From NCBI GenBank assembly GCA_002402755.1, contig DHGK01000239.1:7032-29242 (forward strand): a stretch of 22,211 nt of DNA, given 5' to 3'. Under the pieces are notes generated by a model, which saw nothing but the letters and a program-made list of their open reading frames with translations, was not told where the DNA came from and made no database searches. This document shows, one piece after another, positions 5,859-13,508 of this stretch. The position numbers were made by a program, and so were the translations under genes. How positions within the stretch are numbered: the first letter of the stretch is position 1; every line of letters begins with the position of its first letter. This DNA is from Planctomycetes bacterium UBA4800 (GTDB lineage Bacteria; Planctomycetota; UBA8108; UBA8890; UBA8898).

Positions 5859-7970
5859 CTATTTCCCCAGCATCTCCCTCGTCATCGCCTTGACCCGCTC
5901 CTCGGCCTCGTACAGATCGCGGAGCTGCCGCGCGAGCTGGTTCAGGTCGCCGTACTCGGTCATGCGGTCGATGATGTCCTGGAGCGCGTCCTTGATCTCG
6001 CCCTGGCGGTCGATGAGCGCCGGCAGCGCCGTCGGCGAGGCGTTGCCGGCGCCGGCGGCCTCGGCAAGCTTGCCGATGTCCCGGCCGAGCGGCGCGACCT
6101 TCTCGCCGGCGATGGCCTTCAGCTCCTCGCCGAGCGAGCCCACCCACTTCTGCTCCTTGAGGTCCGCCACCTGGTTGCGCGCCATGCGGTCGCGCACGCG
6201 CGCGAGCTCCTGCGCCGCGGCATCGAGGCGCCGCGCCATCGCCTGCGCATCGCTTCGCGACTGCCCCAGCGGGCCCGCGGCGGACGACTCCAGCGTGGCC
6301 TGCTCGCGCGTGTCCCGGGCGAGCGCGCTCAGACGCTCGCGCGCCCTGTCCTGCAACTGGGCCGCGCTCCGCAGGTCCTCGCGCACCATCGTGAGCCGGT
6401 CGAAGAGAATCGCCCGCAGGTCCTCGGGCCTGACGACCACGATCACGTGCTCGGCCGAGAGGCCGACGCCGCCGGCCGCGTCCTGCGCGCCGATGTGCCA
6501 CTCGATCGTGCTGCCCTCCCTGACCCGCGCCCCGCCGAGGTCGAACACGTGCCCGAGCGCCGCCTCGCGCGCCCCCGCCTCGATCGCGAGCGGCGTCTTC
6601 TCCTCGGGCCGGGGCTCCGGATCCTCCGGGTTCTTGACCGCGTGCGCGAACCATGCCGCCGCGAGCCCCCAGTCGTCGGTCGCCGTCGCCTTGATGCCAA
6701 GGCGCGCGCCGAGCGTGCACTCCTCCTTGACCGACGGCTCGGCGATGCGCACCACGGGAACCCCGTCGGGAATCGCGCGCACGCGGTAGCGGTTCTGCTC
6801 GGTGTTGGCGAAGCCTTCCTCGCTCACGAGCGCGCAGGCGTAGTACCCGGTCTGCGTCACGTCGAACGCGCCCTCGATGACGGAGAACTCCTCCTCGGCG
6901 CGCACCTCGAGGCGCCGCTCGGCGAGCGGCTCGTCCTTCCCCGTCCCGTAGAGCCGGAACGTCGCCTCCTTGATGCGCGGCCGCACCCAGGCCTCGAAGG
7001 CGACCGCGCTCCCGGCCAGCGCCCTGATGCTCCCGTCCTCCGACGTCTCGTCCGGCCGGCCCGCGTACGCCGGGTACCTGACGGCGGCCGTGATCTTCTC
7101 GATCCGCGGCCGGGCCACGAGCTTGACGCTGACGGGCGCGGTCCGGCCGTCCCCGCCGCGCGCCGCGAACGTGAAGCCGCGCGTGAGGTTCGCCATCGTG
7201 TGGCGGAAGGTGTACCTGCCGAAGCGGGTCATGACCTCGGTGCTCCGCACGCCGTCCCAGTCGCACAGAAGCTCGACCTGCCGCGCCCGGCCCTTCACGA
7301 CCTCGACCTCGATCATGAGGTCATCGCCCTTGGCGACGAGCACCGGCGAGCCTTCCGGCTCGACCACCCTGAGCACCACGCTCCGCGGCCACGGAACGTT
7401 CGCGAGGGCGAGGCGCGACCCCCACACGCCCAGCACATCGCCCTTCCACAGGACGACGGCGAGCCAGAGCGCCGCGAGGACCGCGAGCACGGCCGCCGGC
7501 GCGAGCAGCCCGCGGAGCGGGTAGACCCGGCCGGCGTCGATGCGCCGCGCCCCGCGGTCGGCGTCGCGGACGACAGTCGCGACGAGCTCGCGCGACACGT
7601 GGGCCGCGGCGGGATTGCCCTCCGCGCTGAGCTGGACGGCGGTGATGAAGCGCCCCTCCAGCTCGGGATACGCGCGCTCGACCCCGCGCGCGAGCCCGGC
7701 CGCATCGGGCAGCGCCCCGAGCGGCCGCACGAGGAGCACGAACGCCGCGCGCGCACACGCACCCAGGGCCGCGAGCAGCAGCACCGCGCGCATCGCGGCC
7801 GGAATGTCCAGGTGGTAGTCGAGCAGGAACTCGGCGAGCAAGAGCCCGAGAACGCAGATCCCGAGCCCCAGGGCCGCGCCGTACAGCGTGCGGTTCCGCG
7901 CCCGCGCACGCGCGGCGGCGAGCACCAGGCGAATGTTCTCGGGCAGCGTTCTCCGATCCATCATCATCAT
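5859..7970 (-). CDS. DUF4175-like membrane protein with C-terminal coiled coil
   Basis: This 703-residue protein closes the MoxR operon. It has hydrophobic helices at roughly residues 29-50 (GAALGLGICVLGLLLAEFLL), 58-80 (AAMRAVLLLAALGACARAAF) and 157-180 (LLAPAAVLAVLAALWLAVVL). A beta-rich region follows with Ig-like character (SVVLRVVEPEGSPVLVAKGD; DVTQTGYYACAL). The last 200 residues are charged helices predicted to form coiled coil, ending RVKAMTREMLGK. This layout matches DUF4175-like proteins of planctomycete MoxR operons, where the large soluble part faces the periplasm. Four consecutive ATG codons (7970-7959) leave the exact start open. I chose the first because it overlaps the upstream TGA by ATGA; there is no Shine-Dalgarno, so translation is probably coupled. 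An open frame continues upstream to 8471 but only as a shadow of the neighbouring gene. Function within the complex is unknown. Confidence 0.8.
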   Translation of the reverse strand: MMMMDRRTLPENIRLVLAAARARARNRTLYGAALGLGICVLGLLLAEFLLDYHLDIPAAMRAVLLLAALGACARAAFVLLVRPLGALPDAAGLARGVERAYPELEGRFITAVQLSAEGNPAAAHVSRELVATVVRDADRGARRIDAGRVYPLRGLLAPAAVLAVLAALWLAVVLWKGDVLGVWGSRLALANVPWPRSVVLRVVEPEGSPVLVAKGDDLMIEVEVVKGRARQVELLCDWDGVRSTEVMTRFGRYTFRHTMANLTRGFTFAARGGDGRTAPVSVKLVARPRIEKITAAVRYPAYAGRPDETSEDGSIRALAGSAVAFEAWVRPRIKEATFRLYGTGKDEPLAERRLEVRAEEEFSVIEGAFDVTQTGYYACALVSEEGFANTEQNRYRVRAIPDGVPVVRIAEPSVKEECTLGARLGIKATATDDWGLAAAWFAHAVKNPEDPEPRPEEKTPLAIEAGAREAALGHVFDLGGARVREGSTIEWHIGAQDAAGGVGLSAEHVIVVVRPEDLRAILFDRLTMVREDLRSAAQLQDRARERLSALARDTREQATLESSAAGPLGQSRSDAQAMARRLDAAAQELARVRDRMARNQVADLKEQKWVGSLGEELKAIAGEKVAPLGRDIGKLAEAAGAGNASPTALPALIDRQGEIKDALQDIIDRMTEYGDLNQLARQLRDLYEAEERVKAMTREMLGK

Positions 7971-8974
7971 CGCTCGAAGATCGGCAGGTACTGGTACGGA
8001 ATCTGCATGATCAGGGTCGCCATGGCCGTCGCGTAGTTGACGCCCACGTAGTCCGACCACGCGCCGTCGGGGCGCTGGAGCTCGAGCAGCTCGCCGGCGA
8101 TCCGCCGGTGCCACTCGCTGAAGAAACTGCCCCCGCGCTGGAACGCGGCCTGGATCCCGTAGTAGTGCCCGTAGTAGAAGTCGAAGGTCTGCGGCGCGCG
8201 GTAGTAGATCGGCCACTCGCGAACCAGGAAGCGCAGCCCCGAGTCGATCTCCGGCCCTTCGTAGTACCCGGCGCCGTACAGCGCCGTCAGGCCCGCGGCC
8301 GTGAGCTGGAACGACACGCGCGACTGCGGCAACTGGTAGAAGAAGCCGCCCGTCCTCGGATCCCAGCTCTTGCGCACGTACTCGATGGCGCGGTCGATCG
8401 TGTCCTTGGGCACGTAGATCCCCGCGTTCCGCGCGCCCCTGAGCGCCTGCACCTGGCACACCGTCACGCACATGTCGGAGTCCGGCACGCCCGGGAGGTA
8501 GCGCCAGCCGCCCTGCGCGTTCTGCGCGCTCACGATGAGCCCGACGGCCTTCTGCAGCGCATCCCTGACGCGCGGGTCGCGCGTCGTGCCGTGGACCTCG
8601 GCCAGAAAGAGCGTCGCGAAGGCGTGGCTGTACATGCGCGAGTTCTGGGCCGAGATGAAGCCGTTCTCAAGCGTGCTCGTGAGCACGAACTCCAGGCCCC
8701 GCCGGACGTTCTCGCCGTACGGGCCGCGGTCGGGCGTACTCCCGCCCGCCATGAAGGAAAGGCACGCCAGGGCCGTGACGCCGACATGGTGGCCCGGCTC
8801 GCCCTCGTAGCTCCGCAGCACCTTGCGGCCGATGATGGCGGCCCACGCGCCGTCGGGCTCCTGGGTCCGCGCCAGGAAGCGCAGGCCCCGCCCCACGGCC
8901 GCATCGATGCGCGCGTCGCGCGGCGCCGCCGCGTCGCCGGCGCACAGGACGGCCAGGATGCACAGCGTGCTCAC
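7967..8974 (-). CDS. Exported prenyltransferase/squalene-oxidase-repeat toroid protein
   Basis: This protein has 335 residues. A short hydrophobic start (VSTLCILAVLCAGDAAA) suggests export. The body shows repeats of the alpha/alpha-toroid of terpene cyclases and prenyltransferases, with QW-type motifs QEPDGAW (38-44), QNAQGGW (151-157) and QRPDGAW (300-306). Where class II cyclases have the acidic DxDD, this protein has DSDM (165-168), so the last aspartate is missing, and cyclase activity is not supported. The C-terminal segment YGHYYGIQAAFQRGG resembles the conserved end of the planctomycete family. Known members near MoxR genes have no demonstrated function; a protein- or ligand-binding scaffold is likely. 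The GTG start at 8974 overlaps the upstream TGA (GTGA) and follows a strong GGAGGAGGAGG. A longer in-frame extension to 10906 is a shadow of the propeller gene. Confidence 0.85.
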   Translation of the reverse strand: MSTLCILAVLCAGDAAAPRDARIDAAVGRGLRFLARTQEPDGAWAAIIGRKVLRSYEGEPGHHVGVTALACLSFMAGGSTPDRGPYGENVRRGLEFVLTSTLENGFISAQNSRMYSHAFATLFLAEVHGTTRDPRVRDALQKAVGLIVSAQNAQGGWRYLPGVPDSDMCVTVCQVQALRGARNAGIYVPKDTIDRAIEYVRKSWDPRTGGFFYQLPQSRVSFQLTAAGLTALYGAGYYEGPEIDSGLRFLVREWPIYYRAPQTFDFYYGHYYGIQAAFQRGGSFFSEWHRRIAGELLELQRPDGAWSDYVGVNYATAMATLIMQIPYQYLPIFER

Positions 8975-11058
8975 GGCGCCTCCTCCTCCGGCCGGCCGAA
9001 GGCCGTGACCGTGCGCGGCGAGGTCACGAAGACCAGTTCGCCCGCGACATCGACGTTGCCCGCCTCGATCTCCTCCCGCTCGGCGCCGGCGACCCGCTGC
9101 CTGGTGCGCGACTCGAACGCGTAGAACCACAGGTCGATGCGGTGCGTGCGGCCGGCCTCCGCGCGCTCCTTCGCCCCCAGTTGCGTCCGGCCGGTGAAGT
9201 ACACGCCCTCGGAGGTCAAGGCCGGCCGGCCCGCGATGCTCTCGGTCTGCGCGAGCTTGAGAAGCTGCCGCGCGTTGAGATCCTCCTCGTCGAGCGCGTA
9301 GAGCGCCCCGCTGGTGGCGACGTACACGCTGCCGCCGTGCGCGCCGAGGAGCCACGCGCGCCGATCGCTGCTCCGCCACGTGCGCAGGATCTCGCCCGTG
9401 CGCGCATCGAGCCTGAGCAGCAGGCGCGAGTCGCGCGGCGCCGCGATCACGGCGCCCGCGCCCGCCAGCATCGGGCTCTCGGCCCACATCGACGGGCGCT
9501 CGGCAAGCATGCGCGCCCCGTACTGCATGGGCACGGGCAGCATCTCGTACGTGACCAGCCACCGCAGGCACCCGTCGCTCCGGCGCAGCGCCGCGATCGA
9601 GCCCATCTGCGTCGCCACGAAGAGCTGGTCGCCGGCGGCGGCGAGCATCATGCCGTAGGGCTCGGCCGCCATCTCGCCGAACATCGTCGTGCCGAGCTGG
9701 CTCCCGCACAGAAGGCGCCGCCAGAGGACGTTCCCGGTGCGAACGTCGACGGCGGCGGCATAGACGTTGATGAAACCTTCCTTCACCCAGCCGGCGAGGT
9801 ACAGCACATCGCCCCGCACGACCGGGGTTCCCACGATGCTCAGGCGCTCGATCCCCGGCGCCAGGTCGGAGCGCCACGCGAGCGTCTTGTCGCGCCGCGA
9901 GAAGACGCACAGGCTCCGGTACGGGATCGGCTCGGTGATCGAGTAGGTGTGGAACTCGGTCGGCTCCTCGACGCGCACGACGAACGACCCGATGACGTGC
10001 TCGCCGGTCACGACGGCGCTCTGCACGGCCTGCTCGACGTGCTCGAACCGCTCCAGGCGCGCCCTGAGCGGACTCGGGTACGAGTCGGCGAGCTTGCCGG
10101 TCGCGCAATCGAAGCAGTACACGCCGCCGATGCCGTCGGTCACGTAGGCGATGCCGTCGCGCGCCACCGTGAACCGGCGGCAGGGGGCGGCCGCGCCGAA
10201 CGGCGCCTCCATCTCCCCGCGGCCCCAGAGCCGCAGCGTCCGCCACTTGACGGCGCCGCGCGTGAAGGGCGCGCGCGGCACCGCCGCGCCGGCCGCGTCG
10301 AACGCCGCCGTCCTCGCCGCCCGCCCGTAGCGCGGCCGCGCGTGCGGCCCCGCCATGTACCCGGCCAGCGCGCGCGCGCAGGCCTCCTTCTCCGCGGGGC
10401 TGCCATCGCCGCCCGCAACGGCCGCGGCCGCTTCCTCGCACCCCTTGACATCGCCCGCGAGCAGCCGCGCGAGCCCGATGCGCCGCCACAGGTCGGGCGC
10501 GCCGCCGCCCTCGATCACCGCGAGAAACCGCCACGTCTCCTCGGCCCCGTCGAACGCGCCGTCCTCGAACAGCTCGGCCGCCTCCTCGTCCAGCGCGGCG
10601 CGGCCGGCCCTGGTCAACACGAGCTCGCGCGCGAGCGCGGCGCGCGCCGTGCGGTCGCCGCCCTTCCACGCCCGGAAGAACTGCCCGCTGAGATCCTCGA
10701 AGAGCGCGGCGAAGGCGTCCTTCTCCGCGGCCGTCAGCGCGGCCACGTGCCCGCGGGCAATGAGGTCGACCGCCATGTAGCGGCCGTCGGCGACCGGCAG
10801 GAGCGCCCGGGCGCCGTCCCCGAGCAGCCGCCGCAGGCCCGGAAGCCCGTCGTTCAGGCGGCCCTCGGTGAAGGCGGCCGCGGTCCGCGCCAGTTCCTCG
10901 TTCCACTCGCCTCCGGCGACGGGAATCGAGAGCGCGGCCGCGCCCTCGATGTCGAACTGCGCCTCGCAGGGCGCCCCGAGAGCGCAGAGGAGGGCGGCGG
11001 CGACGGCAACCGTCGCGCGCGCGGGTGCAGGCGGCCTCTCCTCGTTTCGTGCCCTCAC
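8971..11058 (-). CDS. Exported PQQ-type beta-propeller repeat protein
   Basis: This protein has 695 residues. A basic start (VRARNEERPPAPAR) and hydrophobic core (ATVAVAAALLCALGAP) with CEA before Q34 form a signal peptide. Residues from about 35 to 260 are helical with alanine-rich repeats resembling tetratricopeptide-like packing. From about 270 a beta-propeller follows, with repeats such as GIAYVTDGIGGVYCFDCATGK, GDVLYLAGWVK, GDQLFVATQMGSIAALR, GSVYVATSGALYALDEEDL and GELVFVTSPRTVTAFGR, the pattern of PQQ-like (PQQ_2) domains. The cofactor ligands of PQQ dehydrogenases are not evident, so a BamB-like scaffold role is more likely than catalysis. The GTG at 11058 overlaps the upstream TGA (GTGA) and has GAGGAGG 5-6 bases upstream; the frame is open to 11130 but that extension lies inside the previous gene. 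Cotranscribed with the MoxR operon. Confidence 0.85.
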   Translation of the reverse strand: MRARNEERPPAPARATVAVAAALLCALGAPCEAQFDIEGAAALSIPVAGGEWNEELARTAAAFTEGRLNDGLPGLRRLLGDGARALLPVADGRYMAVDLIARGHVAALTAAEKDAFAALFEDLSGQFFRAWKGGDRTARAALARELVLTRAGRAALDEEAAELFEDGAFDGAEETWRFLAVIEGGGAPDLWRRIGLARLLAGDVKGCEEAAAAVAGGDGSPAEKEACARALAGYMAGPHARPRYGRAARTAAFDAAGAAVPRAPFTRGAVKWRTLRLWGRGEMEAPFGAAAPCRRFTVARDGIAYVTDGIGGVYCFDCATGKLADSYPSPLRARLERFEHVEQAVQSAVVTGEHVIGSFVVRVEEPTEFHTYSITEPIPYRSLCVFSRRDKTLAWRSDLAPGIERLSIVGTPVVRGDVLYLAGWVKEGFINVYAAAVDVRTGNVLWRRLLCGSQLGTTMFGEMAAEPYGMMLAAAGDQLFVATQMGSIAALRRSDGCLRWLVTYEMLPVPMQYGARMLAERPSMWAESPMLAGAGAVIAAPRDSRLLLRLDARTGEILRTWRSSDRRAWLLGAHGGSVYVATSGALYALDEEDLNARQLLKLAQTESIAGRPALTSEGVYFTGRTQLGAKERAEAGRTHRIDLWFYAFESRTRQRVAGAEREEIEAGNVDVAGELVFVTSPRTVTAFGRPEEEAP

Positions 11059-13508
11059 ACGAGCCTCCTCAGCTTGCGCAGCGCCCATTCGGCCCCCGCC
11101 AGGGCGACCACGAGCAGAACCGCCCACCACTTGTTCCAGAGCGGGTCCTGCCTGGTCGTCACGGCGAGTTCCTGCGTTACCGGGTTTATGTCGTCGGGCA
11201 GGCTCCGCACCCCCGCAATGCTATAATACTTTCCCCCCGTGGCCTTCGCCACTTCCTGCGCCGCGGCCTCGTGCATGCGCACGTCGCGCCGCTCCTTGGC
11301 CGGAACCATGACGCGGAACGCGGCGCGCGCCTCGGGGCTCTCCGGGAAATACAGGGCATACGCGCCGAAATTGCCCGCATCGACGCTGCCCGTGAAGGTC
11401 CCGGGCCGGGTGGGATCGTCCTGCACGACCGCGATCCGGCGCCGGTCGCCGTCCTTGCCCGGCCCTTCGAGGATCAGGGTCCACTCCTGCTCGGCGCTCG
11501 GCCGCAGCTCCTCGTCCAGAACGCGCGCCGTGATCGTGAGCTGGTCGCCGGGGTGGCACACGGGCTTGTCGACCGCGACCTGGAAGCGCGCCGTCTCGCC
11601 CTGGAGGCGGCTCGCCGCCGCGTAGCGCAGCACCGACGCCCAGAACGTCGTGAAGTACGTGTCCCCCACGCCCGCGCGCCAGCGCCAGGTCGAGTCGACC
11701 GCGCTGAAGAACGAGCGGCCCTTGCCGTAGATCTGGCAGGCGAACAGGACGCGCGGCCCGTACCTGAGGTGCTGCTTGGTCGGGTGCACCGCCAGGGCGA
11801 AGCCGCCCTTCTTCAGGCGCATCACCGGCGCGAACCACCAGAACCCCGGCAGGCTGTTCTGCTCGATGCCGTCGACGTCCTCCCAGAGGTCCCGGTTGCG
11901 CTCCTTGTCGGGCACGAGCTGCATGATCGGGTGGTCGAGCCCCTCGGACGTGAGCACGGCCCGGAACGGCTCCTGCGCGCTCTCCCTCCGGTAGCGCGAG
12001 CTCTCGGCGACCTCCTCGATCTCGACGGGCAGCACATCGGCGAGCGGCGTGTGCGCGTAAGCCTGCGGGTTGAAGTTCTCGCCGGCCAGGAAGATCATGC
12101 CGCCGCCGCCCTCGGCCGTGAACGCGCGCAGGTTCTCGAGCATCTCCGCCGTGAACCAGCGCGACGGGTCCACGTCGCCGAGGATCACGACGTCGTAACT
12201 GAAGAGATCCTTGCGGTCGGCCGGGATGGCGGTGAGCGGATCGAGCGGCGGGTGCAGGCTCGTCTCCTGGCGGAAGCGCGCGTCGGCGCTCACGAGGAAG
12301 CACCGGATCGCCACCGTGGGGTCGCGAACGAGGAAGTCCTTGAGGTAGCGGTAATCCCACCTGGGCGGATCCTCGATGTACAGGACGTTGATCTTGCGCT
12401 CCTCGACCGCGATCTCGCGGCTCGCCGTGTTGTTGGCCGCGTCGATCTCGCGGGGAACCGGCTCCAGGCGCGCCGAGACCTCGAAGCGCCCGCGCACGGG
12501 GAAGCGATGCTCGAAGAACTCCTGCTGCCTGCGGCCCTCGCCCTGGAGCACCGGGTACTTGGCCTCGCCGACCGTCGCGCCGTCGACGAGCAGCTCCAGG
12601 CGCGCCGCCGTGCCCGGCTCCGTGCCCTGCGAGGCGAACGTCACCGTGAAGACCGCCTTGTCGCCGGCGAGCGCCGTCGCGGGCCCCGCGAGCTCGACGA
12701 TCATGGTGTCCCGCGGCCAGGCGGGCGAGCCGACGCCCACCGCCATCACGGGAATCATGCCCTCGGGGCGCGCGAGCTGCGGGGGAAGGTCCGCGAGCGT
12801 CAGGTCCCCGCCCGTCTGCTGCCAGTCGCTCAGGACGACGACCGCGGCGACGCGCCGGCCGCGCAGCGACAGCACGGCCTCCTGAACGGCGTTCGCGATG
12901 TGCGTCTCGTCGCCGCCCTCGGCGCGGGCATCCACCTCCGCGATGCGCGCCAGCGCGGCGGGAAGCGCATCCGTCCCGCCGCGCGGCACGTCCTCGGGCA
13001 GGAGCTGCCTGGCCCTGCGGTTGAAGGCGAGCAGCCTGAGCACGCCCTTGTCCGCCAGGCGCCCGAGCCACTCGCCGCCGCCGTGGCCGAGCACGCGCTT
13101 CACGACCTCGATGCGCGGGATCGGCGCCGGGCTGGCGGTGATCTCCGGGCCCAGGACCGCGACCGCGTCGCCGTCGGCGCCGAGGGGCGCCCAGTCGTCG
13201 GTGAGGCTCATGCTGTGGGAGGTGTCGCACAGGACGAGGATGTGCGCCGAGCGCTCCTCGCGCCGCACGAACGACAGGACCGGCTCGAAGAGCACGGCCA
13301 GGAGCAGCGCGAAGAGCGCCATCCGCAGCCCCGCGAGCGCCCAGCGCCACGCGGGGGTGAGGTCGCCCCGCTCGCGGCGGTACAGGAACGCCGTGAAGGC
13401 CGCGGCGGCGGGCAGGAGGATCAGGAACGTCACCCAGAGGGGCGGCGCGGAGAACCAGCGCACCTCCTCCTCGACCGACACCTGCGCAAGCGACAGCCAG
13501 GGGCTCAT
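11055..13508 (-). CDS. Membrane VWA protein with glutamine-amidotransferase-like domain
   Basis: This protein has 817 residues. It has two N-terminal membrane helices (about 25-44 and 55-76), then a von Willebrand A domain with intact MIDAS DTSHS (95-99), a likely MIDAS threonine in ETHIANAV (201-208) and the later aspartate in VLSDWQQ. A beta-sandwich (about 270-370) precedes a Rossmann-like domain (INVLYIEDPPRWDYRYLK, then FSYDVVILGDVDPSRW and GGGGMIFLAGEN, about 373-600) that resembles the glutamine-amidotransferase-like part of BatA-operon proteins. No cysteine nucleophile sits at the expected turn, so it is probably a binding domain. A C-terminal helix (WNKWWAVLLVVALAGAEWAL) is followed by RKLRRLV. 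ATG 13508 overlaps the upstream TGA (ATGA) and has GGAGG 6 bases before it. The bulk of the protein is likely periplasmic. The frame is open to 14975 but that part shadows the preceding gene. Confidence 0.85.
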   Translation of the reverse strand: MSPWLSLAQVSVEEEVRWFSAPPLWVTFLILLPAAAAFTAFLYRRERGDLTPAWRWALAGLRMALFALLLAVLFEPVLSFVRREERSAHILVLCDTSHSMSLTDDWAPLGADGDAVAVLGPEITASPAPIPRIEVVKRVLGHGGGEWLGRLADKGVLRLLAFNRRARQLLPEDVPRGGTDALPAALARIAEVDARAEGGDETHIANAVQEAVLSLRGRRVAAVVVLSDWQQTGGDLTLADLPPQLARPEGMIPVMAVGVGSPAWPRDTMIVELAGPATALAGDKAVFTVTFASQGTEPGTAARLELLVDGATVGEAKYPVLQGEGRRQQEFFEHRFPVRGRFEVSARLEPVPREIDAANNTASREIAVEERKINVLYIEDPPRWDYRYLKDFLVRDPTVAIRCFLVSADARFRQETSLHPPLDPLTAIPADRKDLFSYDVVILGDVDPSRWFTAEMLENLRAFTAEGGGGMIFLAGENFNPQAYAHTPLADVLPVEIEEVAESSRYRRESAQEPFRAVLTSEGLDHPIMQLVPDKERNRDLWEDVDGIEQNSLPGFWWFAPVMRLKKGGFALAVHPTKQHLRYGPRVLFACQIYGKGRSFFSAVDSTWRWRAGVGDTYFTTFWASVLRYAAASRLQGETARFQVAVDKPVCHPGDQLTITARVLDEELRPSAEQEWTLILEGPGKDGDRRRIAVVQDDPTRPGTFTGSVDAGNFGAYALYFPESPEARAAFRVMVPAKERRDVRMHEAAAQEVAKATGGKYYSIAGVRSLPDDINPVTQELAVTTRQDPLWNKWWAVLLVVALAGAEWALRKLRRLV

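Noticed and set aside
5829..8036. Plus-strand open frame of 735 codons over the DUF4175-like gene
   Set aside because: It reads the reverse of a well-supported gene and gives R/A/H/L-rich sequence without domains, as expected in GC-rich DNA.
7967..8974. Functional squalene-hopene cyclase
   Set aside because: It is about half the length of such cyclases, lacks the DxDD and carries an export-type N-terminus.
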